Shown: positions 1-9,943 of the stretch, in pieces
Position numbering within the stretch: position 1 is the first letter of the stretch
How the letters are laid out: each line of letters opens with the position of its first letter
Assembly: GCA_025594325.1 (NCBI GenBank)
Contig: JANHCV010000009.1
Location: forward strand, 372,001 to 436,000
Direction of reading: 5' to 3'
Length of the DNA: 64,000 nucleotides
Source of the DNA: Blastocladiella emersonii ATCC 22665
Taxonomy: Eukaryota > Blastocladiomycota > Blastocladiomycetes > Blastocladiales > Blastocladiaceae
Program-made: the position numbers and the translations under genes
The notes under the pieces: generated by a model
What the model saw: only the letters and a program-made list of their open reading frames with translations
Told to the model about the DNA's origin: nothing
The model's database searches: none

Positions 1-1176
1 AGTAAGCACGCGGCCCCAGTCCGAGTCGTTGAGCAGAGCATGTTTGTGAAGCAGGTTGAGGACGTCAGTGTTGATGGAGAGCGGGCGAGCGCTAGTCTTG
101 GAGCCAAAGATGCTCTTCTCGACACCCGCGTCCAAAGAATTGGTTGACGGAAATTCGAGCGCTGCCAGTTGATAGAGAACTGCCGGTCTTTGGACCAGGT
201 GCGTGACGAGTTGTACATTTTCGAAGAGCGGCGGAGCGGCCGTCCACGACTCGCGAAGGAGCCACTGGAACACAAGCGCAAAGTCCCGAGCCTGCTCAAG
301 AGTCATGTCTGGCTCTGTTTCGAGGAAATTCAAGAGGCTGGCGGAGACCGCTTCGTTTTGGAAATGGCGAGCGAGCCAACGAGACGCAGGACCAAACGCG
401 GGTACACTGTGCAGGGCAAGGAGAGTAGACAAGTCCCAAACGAAGACGGCGAGGATGCCCAGGAAGTCAAGCAAACGCACCGGATTGTCCGCATCGTCGG
501 CCCAAGACACAAGGTGTTCATAAATCGAATCGTAAAAGGCGTGAGGTGTCAAAGCAAACCAAGTGACGGCCGGCAGCCGGATGGAGAATAGCCCAGGAAC
601 TCGATGCTGCACATGTCGAAGCAGGCAGGCAAGCTTTGACGGTTCGAGACGCATGACTGCGAGAGTGATGAGCTGGCAGAGTGCCGCAACTGATTAGTCT
701 TTGCATTGAAGCTTACAGTCATTAAGAATCGAGTGTTTGAGTCCCGCAGTCGAAGACGCTGGACTAGTATCAAAGGAGCGCAAGGCCAGCGATGCAAGTG
801 GAAGAATGTGATCAAGAAGCACCGGAAAGAGCGATGTGACGACTGGATGACGAATGGCGTTGTGGGAACAACTATTGTGTAGTGCGGAAGCGTAGCAATA
901 TTCGATGAGCGCACCGCTGTTGGACGGCAGAACTGTCTCCTTGCTGTCATAGTCCTTCCGCCAGTCTGCGGGCGGTCCGTGGGCAAGCAAGTGTCGGATC
1001 CATACGCCTTTGACGGGGGCGCTGTGTGAAAGGAAGTGAAGCTCGCGCGTCGCTGCGCAGATCGGCGATTGGGGCTGCGCGAGTTGGAGCGCAAAAGTCA
1101 ACAGCTCGACGGGCAGCATGGCCAAAGTAGGGCGCTCGTTCGGTTACAGCAAGTTTCTTTCATTAGCTTCGTTCAT
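1..1176 (-). pseudogene. Subfamily 1 family member (copy A), cut by the window edge
   Basis: Read leftward, the frame starts with MNEANERNLL and reaches the family N-terminal block (LPVELL...ICAATREL). It then runs through the helical first exon to the window edge, so the intron and second exon lie outside. Two in-frame TAA codons break it, at 1144-1146 and 694-696. The first falls where the close relative at 55626-58741 has Gln (CAA); a second ATG at 1125 could bypass it, but the second stop cannot be bypassed. Beyond that stop the frame stays open and family-like for about 230 codons, including FQWLLRESW near 290-320. Function is unknown. The N-terminal block looks like the first part of an F-box, which is inference only. 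Confidence 0.7.
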
Positions 1177-1240
1177 GATTGTTGCATTCGGGAGCGAGGA
1201 GCCTCGAAGCTGCGATCACGGCCAAGAGTTGATCGCTCGG

Positions 1241-1274
1241 GCGACACCACGCGAGTGGCGACACCACGCGAGTG
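1241..1274. repeat. Perfect 17-bp direct repeat, two units
   Basis: GCGACACCACGCGAGTG occurs twice back to back, just upstream of copy A. The unit contains the CACGCGAGTGGCG element that recurs in other promoters of this window (for example near 55233 and 58838), so it probably belongs to the regulatory region. Confidence 0.6.
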
Positions 1275-1369
1275 GCGCATCGCGGCGGATTCTCTCATCT
1301 TGCACGGGTGCTCAAGCTGTGATCCATCAAACAAACGAGCTCTCTGCGGAACCGCACAACTCACAGCGA

Positions 1370-2314
1370 CTACTCCTCGACCGCGCGCTTCTGCGCCTCG
1401 CCGCCAGCGGCCACGTCGCGCAGCTGCTTGGCGCCGCGGCCGAGCTGAAGCTCGCCCTTGTCCGTCTCGGGCGGCTGCCACGCCTTCTTCTCGTCGGAAC
1501 CGACCTGCTGCCCGCCGCGGTGCATCGGGGCCGGGCCATGCGGGACCGCGCCGCGGCCAGCGCCAACCGTCGCGGTGCCGTGCGGGTCGGTCGCGTAGTG
1601 CGGGTGGCGCGCCTGCTTGCGGGCGGCGAGGATCTCGCGCAGGACGGCGTGAGCGCGACCCGCCGCGGCGGCGCACGCCTGGCAGTGCGCGTGCTCCGTG
1701 TGGCTGCCGCAGTGCGCGTGCACGCGCTCGGCCGACGACAGGACGAGCGCCAGGACGCCCGAGTAGTCGAGCGCGTCCGTGGCCAGGTGGTGCGCGCGGT
1801 CGCCGAGGTCCGACGGCGGCGCCATGGACTCGCCGGCCGGCGGCGGCGACGAGGTGACGGCGTGCTGGTGGATGCCAAGCGACTCGGAGCCCGCCGACAC
1901 GAGGAGCCACGCGGCCTGGTGCGCGAGGTCTATGCAGCACGGCGGACGAGTTAGCGTCGTGTGGGCAGCGATTGAGTGAGGGAGAGGGAGCGTACCGGCG
2001 TAGGTGCGGCAGCACTTGTAGCAGTCGACGCCCGCGCGCTCGGCTTTCTCGGCGCAGTACTTGGACAGCAGCGCCGACTCGTTGCTAAGCGGGAGAGCGC
2101 GCGGGTGCGTGCGTCAGCGCAGGCTCGCCGGGCGCAGGGTGAAGCGAGCGAGAGACGTACAGGATCATGGCCGCATCGAGATCCTACGCGCGGCGTGCGA
2201 CGGACGAGTGAGTGATGGCCGCCGTGGCGATGACGAGGGCGCGGCGGGGAGACGCACCGCGTCGAGGATCTTGGAGAACGGCTGCTGCTCCTGCTCGGTG
2301 GTTGGCATCGACAT
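1370..2314 (-). CDS. His/Cys-rich four-helix-like protein, possibly copper-binding
   Basis: Four exons on the minus strand (2258-2314, 2161-2183, 1996-2084, 1370-1929) join into 242 codons; exon 2 is only 23 nt. The N-terminal half carries two clustered Cys motifs, one around residues 36-50 (YCAEK...DCYKCC) and one further on (HCGSHTEHAHCQACAAA), separated by helical, Ala-rich sequence. This spacing resembles the DUF326 / cysteine-rich four-helix copper-storage families. The C-terminal third is Gly/His-rich and probably disordered. No signal peptide is visible, so a cytosolic protein is likely. The copper role is inferred only from the Cys pattern. Confidence 0.6.
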
Positions 2315-2495
2315 GGTGTGGTGTTCGTTGCGTTAGGGTGTCCGTGGCGACGAGGAAGGGGAGAGAGAGGGCGCAGCGGTGAGGGGCGGCCGTGAAGAAA
2401 GGAGGGCCGACCCCGGACGAACGCGCGCCGAACGCGAACGCGAAACGCGTCGCTCATCAACTCGAGACCACCTCGGCCGCACCTGCATTTTTCAC

Positions 2496-2747
2496 TCATT
2501 CGTCGCGTCCGGACAGCATCACGCCGCCGTCGAGGCCGCGTAGCGTGTACGGCTCGTCGCGGTGAGTCTTGAGCTCGATGAGCATCGGCAACAGTGGGCA
2601 GTGGCACTGGCGCGGGGCGGAAGGCTCAAGAGGGCCAGCGCGTCCGACGAGAGCGAGGTCGGCGGCTAGAACCTCAGGTTTGCTCATACCGAGCGTCGAC
2701 AAGGGTGTAGCGTCGTCGGCGCGATGCACGCGACTCACGCGCGACAA
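2496..2747 (-). CDS. Possible small protein of 63-83 aa, unrecognised
   Basis: A single open frame lies in the 500-bp gap between two minus-strand genes. It could begin at an upstream ATG (2747) or at MSKPEVLAADLALVG inside the frame. The end reads PMLIELKTHRDEPYTLRGLDG. No domain is recognised; a faint likeness to the start of an Lsm fold is too short to use. It may be a chance frame or an exon of a gene not reconstructed here. The rest of 2315-2813 shows nothing clear. Confidence 0.25.
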   Translation of the reverse strand: MSRVSRVHRADDATPLSTLGMSKPEVLAADLALVGRAGPLEPSAPRQCHCPLLPMLIELKTHRDEPYTLRGLDGGVMLSGRDE

Positions 2748-2813
2748 TGCTTCGCTCCAGCAGACACGTCAGGTCGATACACGGGAAGGTTTTGTATGAG
2801 CGAGAGAAACAGG

Positions 2814-3904
2814 TCACCGTCCGCTGTGCTCGTGCCCCGGCCCGCCGCCGTACGGGCCCACGTTCGGCGTGGTAGCGGCCACGTCGAGGTTGACGCGGTC
2901 GCGGATCATCTTCCACAGGAACTGCTGCTGGTGCGCGACGTGCGACAGCCCGAGGCTCACGTCCTGCAGCTGCGCGAGCACCTCGCCCGACGAGCCGATC
3001 AGGTCCTACACGGGTCAATCAAGTCAGTTTTCGGCCGGAGAGTGAGCTGTCGACCAGCATACGTAGGCGGCCTCGCGCGCCTTCCGCTCCGGGTCGCCGA
3101 TATCGATGGGCGTGGTGGTGTCGTTCTGCAGCACGCGGACGAAGCGCACGAGCGTGTTGTAGATGGGCTGCTCCGACTTGATGAGGCCGAGGACCGACGA
3201 CGTGACCGCGTCGAGGTGCTTGGGCTTGAACATGGCCTGCAGCTCGCGCCGCTTGAGGATGTGGTCGAGGTCGGCCGCGGGCTGCAGGATCGCCGCCACG
3301 TTGACGCCCTCTGCGTCGGGCGCGATGCCGGCACCGGCACCGGCGGGACCCTGCGCCCGCCGCGCCTTGTTCGCCTCGGCCGCGCCGTATATGCCCACCG
3401 TCACGTCGTCGGCCTCGGCGGGCGGCGCGTACGCAAACAGCCGTGTGCCCGTCTTGCTTTGGAATTTGGCCTCCTCGATCGACTATGGAGCGGATTTCGT
3501 GTGTCAATGCAATGCACCGAGTTTCGCCGTGCGTGCGAGAGCGGACGAACCGGAACAGCGTGCGCGAGCGGCGCGAGGACCGAGGGCAGCGTCACCTCGT
3601 CAGCGTTCCCGGCATCGGGCTGCTCCTCGAACAACAAACTCTCAAGCTTGCGCCCGCGATTACTCTTCGCGGTGCGTGCCCGCTTGCGCGTGTGCTCATC
3701 GGCGTCGTCGCTGGCAAAGTGACGGGCGAGGCTCGGCAGGCGGAGGCCCGTCAGCGGGTCGGCCGGCGCGAACAGCCACGACTTGCCGCCGTCCTGGTCG
3801 AGGTGATCGCCCGACGCGCCGTTGCCGTTGGCGAGGCCGTCGGCACCGTTCGCAGCGACGGCGGGCGGCGCTTCCGCCGCGGACTTGCGCGGGCGTTTGG
3901 ACAT
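2814..3904 (-). CDS. RXT2-like nuclear protein (histone deacetylase complex subunit), tentative
   Basis: Three exons (3596-3904, 3063-3482, 2814-3005) encode 306 aa. The N-terminus is Lys/Arg-rich (KRPRK) with a second basic patch ending SNRGRKLE, suiting a nuclear protein. The middle has a Leu-rich helical stretch (DHILKRREL...KPKHLDAV...LIKSEQ...LVRFVRVLQND) resembling the RXT2 N-terminal domain of Rpd3L deacetylase complexes. The last exon encodes a helical segment (QFLWKMIRDRVN) and a Gly/Pro-rich tail. The start at 3904 (MSKRPRK) is preferred over an in-frame ATG at 3919. The family call rests on remembered motif shape and could be wrong; the exon structure is firmer. Confidence 0.6.
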
Positions 3905-4302
3905 GATGGAATGCGTCAAGTTTGTTCGGAATCCCTATCGTGAGGGTTGCTACATGGGTTCGGCGAGAGAGGGCAAGCTCTCGGCGGGTCGCCCGTGAAC
4001 GAGGGAGGCGAGAAAAGCGAGCGTCCCGCACGCCACGTGACCGTCCACGCCTTTTCGCGACGCGTCTCGCGCCACGTCCGCAGGCCACCGCACCGCAGCC
4101 TCGACGTCTCGCACCCCGTGTTCGCACTATGCATCGATGCTCCCCGGCTCACCAGCACACGGACTAGGTCACTCCAGTGCGTCGGTACTGATCCCTGTGG
4201 GGGTCATTCGATGGCCCGCCCCTTGACGCTGATATCGTTCCCATGCTCACTGCTCCTATGGAACGTTGCTGAAATTGATCGACACTGATCGCAAAAACGC
4301 AT
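3905..4302. promoter_or_regulatory. Divergent promoter region between the RXT2-like and first GPCR-like genes
   Basis: The 400-bp gap separates two divergently transcribed genes and has no convincing coding sequence. It contains a CACGTGAC site near 4035 and a CGCGACGCGTCTCGCGCCACG stretch near 4057-4077. This is the ACGCGTCTC element that recurs upstream of many genes here. Confidence 0.4.
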
Positions 4303-6096
4303 ATGAATATGAATGATCCGGACCTGATTGAGAGCTGGCGCACGCGGCCCTGGGATCCGAAAGCCTTCGACCCGACAGTCCCGTACTTTGGGGTCAACGG
4401 CGTCTTGATCGCACAGGTACGCTAGCGAACACATCACTTTCGATCAATCACGTCGACGTCTATCTGACGCCTTGTCCGCAGGCCTTGTTTATCATCACCA
4501 CCAACCTCGCAGTCGTCATCGCCGCGATGAACTTTCGTCGCCGCATCCTGATCAACCATGGAAATACTTTGTTTGTCATCATCTGGTACGAAATACTCTT
4601 CGGCCGGCTGTGACGGAAGGTAGAAGCTTATCATCTCCTGTGTAGCGCAAACAACGCGCTCTACGCGGCGATTGCCATGGGGATCCGTGTTGCGTTCCAC
4701 GTTCAAGGGGAGTGGTCCGAAGTACGTTTTCATCATCGATGGCGCTAGTCGTGTGCATTAATTTACACCTCTCGCATCCCCCCAACCTCCTAGATGCTCT
4801 GCGGCCTCTGGATCGACGTGACAGCCATCTTCCAGGCTGTCGTCGTCATGCTGCTCGTCCTTGCCAGCCTCGAGCGCTACATGTTCCTGATCCGACTGCA
4901 GCCGCTCCGCGAGCGGTTCCTCTACGGTGGCGTCGCGCAGACGTACCTCGTCGGCGTGCTCAACTACCTGTTCCACAAGTACAACGACTCGCATCCAATC
5001 CTAAGCACGGGCAACTTTTACTGCTACCCGACGACCATCCTGACCTGGGTCGCTTGGTTCGACATGTCGATCCTCGTCGGGAACATTGGCGCCATGATGA
5101 GTACGCGCTCGAGCGCTCACTCGCCCGGCGTACGTGGCACTGACCGGCTCCGTTACTGGTCCACGTAGCCGTGTACGCGCTCGTCCTGCGCACCGTGCGC
5201 GAGTCGCACAAGCAGCTCAAGCAGCAGGACTCGTTCCGCAAGCTGGGCGCTAGTGGGGCACTCCCGCTTGGCGCAGCCAAGACCGCGAGCGTCCCGCAGA
5301 CGAGCATGGACTCGGTCCGCCCGCTCCAGAAGGCGCCGTCCACCGCACTCCTCCCGCCCGCGAACGGCATGCTGCGCACCGCGAGTGGGGCGGCTGGGAG
5401 TGGGATTCTCGCCGGCGGTCTCGCTGCCGGATTCTCGGAGACGAGTTCGGGGTCTGGACACGGAACGCCGGCGAACGCTGGGGCCGCCACCGTCGTGGCC
5501 AAGGACGCGCGGTCGCGGCGCAAGTCGCTCCGTCAGGCACAGCTCGAGTACCGGATCATCATGCGCGGAATCATGGCCCTCGCGGGTTTCGGGTGCGTAC
5601 TTTCGTGTCACGGTTCGAGGTTCACACGACTCAGACTGACATGACTGCAACACTTTTAGTATTTCAGTACCATAGTGAACGTTGCTTTCCGTTGACCGTA
5701 GAATCTAACGGCACTCTGTCCTCCTTCGCAGGCGATCGCGTTCATGGTCCTGTTCATCCGCGCCATGCTCACGGGCACTCGCTCATCCTGGCAGTTTGAT
5801 ATGGGTACGCAGGGCATCTCCATTATTGCACCTGTTCTCCTACTCACGCTTGCACCCTAGTGTTCAACCTCGTCAAGTTCACAACCGAGATGGTCGACCC
5901 GCTCATCATCGTGGCCGTCGACAAGCGGTTCCGCGCGGCCGTCTACGAGACGTTCGTCGCGCCGGTCCTCACTATGTTCCCCGGAACTCGCTCCGCGTCG
6001 CCGTCGCAGACCAACCTCAAGCGGGCCGCCGACTCGAGCCTTGGCAGTGCCAGCATCGGCGAAGACTCGAGCGGGTGCGGCTCGTCCTCGCGCTGA
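4303..6096 (+). CDS. Seven-helix GPCR-like membrane protein, tandem copy 1
   Basis: Eight exons (4303-4416, 4482-4585, 4646-4721, 4794-5100, 5169-5592, 5660-5666, 5732-5804, 5861-6096) give 446 aa. Hydrophobic helices are visible for all seven positions. Helix 3 ends in LASLERY (ERY at about 125-127), like the E/DRY motif of rhodopsin-class receptors. Helix 7 carries DPLIIVAVDKRFR, in the place of NPxxY. The third intracellular loop is long (about 120 aa), Ser/Ala/Gly-rich and basic near helix 6, as expected for a G-protein contact loop. Exon 6 is a 7-nt microexon (TATTTCA) that joins GF-G-ISA in frame. Ligand unknown. The neighbouring gene at 6417 is a tandem duplicate. Confidence 0.8.
5660..5666 (+). 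other. 7-nt microexon in GPCR-like copy 1
   Basis: TATTTCA sits between a TTTTAG acceptor and a GTACCA donor. Including it joins phase 2 to phase 0 and gives G-I-S-A before helix 6. The tandem copy has a 7-nt exon (CATCTCG) at the same place encoding the same ISA, which supports both. Confidence 0.75.
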
Positions 6097-6416
6097 CCTG
6101 TCAGTGCTACGAGAATGGATGCCGTTTCGATCGCTTCAGGTAAACCTCTCGAGATTGATGTCCCTAACACTCCCCGCATCGAGGTGAGCGGACGCGAAGT
6201 GAAAACGAGAACCCGGGTTTCGCGAGCGCAACTTGATCAGTCACGCGATTTCGCGACGCGTGTCGCACGTCTCGCACCACGTCCGTCCCGCTCCGCTGCT
6301 CCCCATCGTGTCTCGCACGCGTTCTCTTCCAGAAAAATCGCAGATCAGCGAATTTAATGAACCCCGTTCACATGCAACTCACTTGAACCTCAGCCAGACT
6401 TGCTGCAATTTATCAC
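6097..6416. promoter_or_regulatory. Intergenic region between the two GPCR-like genes
   Basis: No coding sequence is seen. Around 6247-6285 it holds a GCGACGCGTGTCGCACGTCTC stretch, matching in kind the element upstream of the first copy, so the promoter was probably duplicated with the gene. A GACTTGCTGCAA block near 6398 resembles the block at the start codons of the paralogous family. Confidence 0.35.
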
Positions 6417-8127
6417 ATGCCCACCGACGATCCCGACCTGATTGTGAGCTGGCGGACGCGACCGTGGGATGTCAAGGCGTTCGATCCAGCAATCCCGTAT
6501 GTTGGGATCAACATCGCACTCATCGCGCAGGCCGTCTTCATCGTTGCAGCCAACCTCGTGATTGTGATCGCCGCAATCAACTTTCGGCGTCGCATCCTCA
6601 CGAATCACGCGAATACCCTCTTTATGATCATCTGGTGCGGCCAGTGGGCAGCGTATCGAGCTGCACCGTGCTGATTGCACCGGCCTCTTATAGCGCGAAC
6701 AATGCCCTCTATGCGGTCTGCGCCGTCGCGCTTCGGACCGCGTTCTACATCCAGTCCGAGTGGTCGGAAGTGCGCGCTTCCGCCAACGAGGCCTTATAAC
6801 CGCTCGACTCACGGCGATCGCGTGCTGTATAGACCCTCTGCGGCCTGTGGATCGACGCAACAGCGACGTTCCAGGCCGTGATCGTCCTATTACTGGTCCT
6901 CGCGAGTCTCGAGCGGTACATGTTCCTCATCCGGCTCCAGCCGCTTCGGAAACGGTACCTGTACGCGGGCGTCGCGCAGACGTACATCGTCGGCGGGATC
7001 AACTGCATCTTCCACAAGTTCAACGACTCGCACCCGGTCCTGAGCAAGGGCAACCTGTTCTGCTACCCGAGCACGGTGTTGACGTGGGTCGCCGTCTTTG
7101 ACATGTCGTTTCTGGTCCTCAACATTGGCGCCATGATGGGTACGTTTCGCACTTGCCTCGTTTACATCCCGCTCTTCTGACTTCTCGCGCTACCCAGCCG
7201 TGTACGCGCTCGTGCTGCGTGCAGTGCGCGACTCGCACCGACAGCTTCAGCAGCAGGACTCGTTCCGCAAACTTGCGGCCACAAGCGGCGCGCTCCCGCT
7301 CGTCGTCGCCGCCAAGTCGGGCAGCGTGGCCCCGTCGAGCATGGAATCCGTTCGCCCGCTACAGAAAGCGCCGTCGACGTCGCTCTTGCCGCATGCGAAC
7401 GGTATGTTGCGTGCTGCGACGGGCGCCGCGGGAAGCGGAGTCCTTGCCGTCGGCTTCGCGGTCGGGTCCGAGTCGGGGTCGGGGCTCGGGTCGGGCCAGC
7501 TCGGTCAGAAGTCGACGTCGAATGTTGCGGCGTCCGCCGCGGCCAAGGATGCGCGGTCCCGGCGCAAGTCGATGCGGCAGGCGCAGCTCGAGTACCGCAT
7601 CATCATGCGCGGGATCATGGCTCTCGGCGCATTCAGGTATGGCGATGCGATCAGACTTGGGCGACTGCAATGACTAACGGTCCGTGCGATGATCTCTAGC
7701 ATCTCGGTGCGTGCTCACAGCGGACGTTCGACCGCATACACCACCAGGACTGACACTCAATAGTAGGCGGGCGCGTTCATCGTCCTGTTCATCCGAGCCA
7801 TGGCCACGGGTACCCGTTCCTCTGGTGTGTTTGACGCGGGTACATCCTCTTTGATCCGACAGCCCACTTGCCCCCACGCGCTCACACCTCGCGGTAGTCT
7901 TCAACTTTGTCAAGTTTACGACTGAGATGGCCGACCCGCTGATCATCATCGCCGTGGACCGCCGCTTCCGCACGGCAGTCTACGACACGTTCGTCGCGCC
8001 CGTGCGCGGACTGTTCGTCACCGACCGCCCAGCATCGCCATCGCGAGCGCAGCTCAAGCAGGCCACCGAGTCGGAGCTCGGGAGCGTGGGCGAGGACTCG
8101 AGCGGGCGTGGTTCCTCGTCGCACTGA
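6417..8127 (+). CDS. Seven-helix GPCR-like membrane protein, tandem copy 2
   Basis: Seven exons (6417-6634, 6694-6769, 6833-7139, 7198-7636, 7700-7706, 7767-7839, 7898-8127) give 449 aa, alignable along its length with the upstream copy. The first intron of copy 1, after LIAQ, is absent here. Helix 3 again ends LASLERY and helix 7 has DPLIIIAVDRRFR. The third intracellular loop is long and Ser/Gly-rich, and is the most divergent part. The 7-nt microexon CATCTCG at 7700-7706 is kept. The shared layout indicates a functional duplicated receptor-like pair rather than a pseudogene. Ligand and signalling partner are not indicated. Confidence 0.8.
7700..7706 (+). other. 7-nt microexon in GPCR-like copy 2
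   Basis: CATCTCG lies between an acceptor ending CTCTAG and a donor GTGCGT. It completes AG-C, ATC, TCG (S-I-S) ahead of the next exon GCG. Without it the reading frame into helix 6 fails. Confidence 0.75.
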
Positions 8128-8378
8128 CATTCAATACAGACAGCTTGCAAACCCGCGTGCTTAAGCTGAAAGAGGCAACCGTGATCGCGGTGGCGATCCC
8201 ACGCGAAGCGACGCGTCTTGTCGCGTGAGCTGGCCACCCGATCGCCATGCGGCCCAACGAGGGCACCGTCGGTGGCGGCCCGTGCTTGGCGGGTGTCTCG
8301 CCGCCATCGCGCACTCCCTCCCCCTCCCCCTCATCCTGGATTCGAAAAACCATCTCCACACCCTGCACCGCCTGCAAA

Positions 8379-9578
8379 ATGACCAACTCGGGCCTCTGCA
8401 TCGGGCTCAACTACGGGAGCGACCTCGCGGGCTCGGACGTGGACGCGAGCAACATGGCGGGTCTCGCGGGCCACCTCGGCATCGACAACGTCGAGACGCT
8501 GACGGACACGAACGGGTCGGTCGTGACGCGCGACGACGTGCTCAACTCGCTGCGGTCCATGGTCGAGAACGCGGAGCCCGGCGATAACCTGCTCTTCTCC
8601 TTCTCGGGCATGGGCGGGCAGATGGCGGGCGGCGACGGCGAGGCCGACGGGCAGAACGAGTACCTCGCGGTCTCGGACGGCGTGGTCACGGACGACGAGA
8701 TCCGCGCGATCCTCGCCGACCTGCCCGCGGGCGTCAACTGCACCATGGTCATGGACGCGGGGCACACGGGGTCCATCGGCGACCTCGACCTCTCAGGCGC
8801 TGAGATTGCCGGCAACGTCGTGTGTCTCTCGGCGGCGGGCGATGCGGCGAACGCGCTGATGGGCGACGCGATGGGCAGCCCGTTCACCAACGCCGTCGTC
8901 AATGTCATGACCAGCGGCGAGCAAGCGGGCGTGTCGTGGGCCGACGCGGCCGCGCTCGTGGACGAGGAGCTCGGGAACAGCGAGCCCACGGTGGTCGCGT
9001 CCGCGAACCGCGCTGAGCGTGCGTTTCTATCGTGTCTCGGCATCGCCCGCGAGGACTGACGCCGGCGCTCATGCGTAGTTCTCTTCCAGCCCGCGTTCGG
9101 CGCCGCCGGCGAGGCGGCCAGTGGGCAAGACGCCGCCCGTGACCTCGTGCTCGACGCGGTTGCCGAGAAAGCTATGGTCGACGCCGACGAGGAGGCGGAG
9201 GCGGAGGCGGAGGCGGAGCACGACGCGGCCCCCACCATGCCGATGCCGGACCCAGCGCTAGCGCCCGCGCCCGAGCCGGCGTTCGATCCCGTGAACAGTG
9301 CCAGCCTCGAGGACAACGAGACGCGCATCCAGCTCGACCTGGACGGCGACGGGCGGGTCGACGTGCTCGGGTACCACGACCACACCACGGGCGACGCGGG
9401 TCTCCTGTTCCGGTACGGCCGGCTCGACCCCAAGTTCGTCGACGCGGACATGAACGGCGACGGGCTCGTCGACCAGTTCCACGTCGGCCAGGACGGGCGC
9501 GACCTCGTCCCGTTCGGCGTCAATGTCGCCGAGTACGTCGATGCGCAGGCGGCGAGTTTGGGAGTGTACCACATGTAG
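8379..9578 (+). CDS. Metacaspase-like protein without the catalytic His and Cys (pseudo-peptidase)
   Basis: Two exons (8379-9018, 9079-9578) encode 379 aa. The first is a caspase-like p20 fold: GLCIGLNYG at the N-terminus, LLFSFSGMGGQ where metacaspases have the YSGHGGQ His motif, a DGQNEYLAVSDG...TDDEI stretch, then VMDAGHTGS where the Cys motif DSCHSG is expected. Met78 thus replaces the catalytic His and Gly128 the catalytic Cys, so proteolysis is not expected. The second exon has an acidic Glu/Ala run and two Asp-rich loops (DLDGDGRVD and DADMNGDGLVD) typical of Ca2+-binding loops. An in-frame ATG at 8247 would add 44 residues; 8379 is chosen because the fold begins right after it. A regulatory or scaffold role is inference. 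Confidence 0.8.
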
Positions 9579-9943
9579 CCTCGCGTGCTGTCGGCCTTTC
9601 AATGTATCCATGTTCATGATGTCTCTCCCGTGGGATACGCGCGCAAGGCAGGGCGTGAGGGGAGACGAGTCGAGAGCCGCCCGCCCCGTCGCCACGAGCA
9701 CCGACCCCTCCCACTGCTCTCCCCGGACCCGCTGCGCCAGGTTGCGCTCTGCTTCATGGTAGTCGAGGGCGACGGCGTCGCTCGGGAGAGTGCGGAGACC
9801 GTTCGCGGACGACTGTCTCGCGAGTGGCTTCGCCGAAGCTTCGCGGCCGCCGTCAACAAGTTCTCCCGACCGACCGACCAAGGGGGAACGAATTCCACGG
9901 GGCCCTCCGACTCGCACCACTCGTTGCAACGTAACACTACACC
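9579..9943. other. Intergenic region upstream of deoxyhypusine synthase
   Basis: No gene is recognised in these 365 bp. They should hold the 3' end of the metacaspase-like gene and the promoter of the next gene. Confidence 0.4.

Noticed and set aside
2496-2747. LSM4-like start (PMLIELK)
   Set aside because: Only about seven residues agree and the rest of the Sm fold is not present nearby, so the call was not made.
8411-9574. Antisense frame of 387 codons opposite the metacaspase-like gene
   Set aside because: Ser/Ala/Arg-rich low complexity without motifs; the sense strand carries a recognisable fold.
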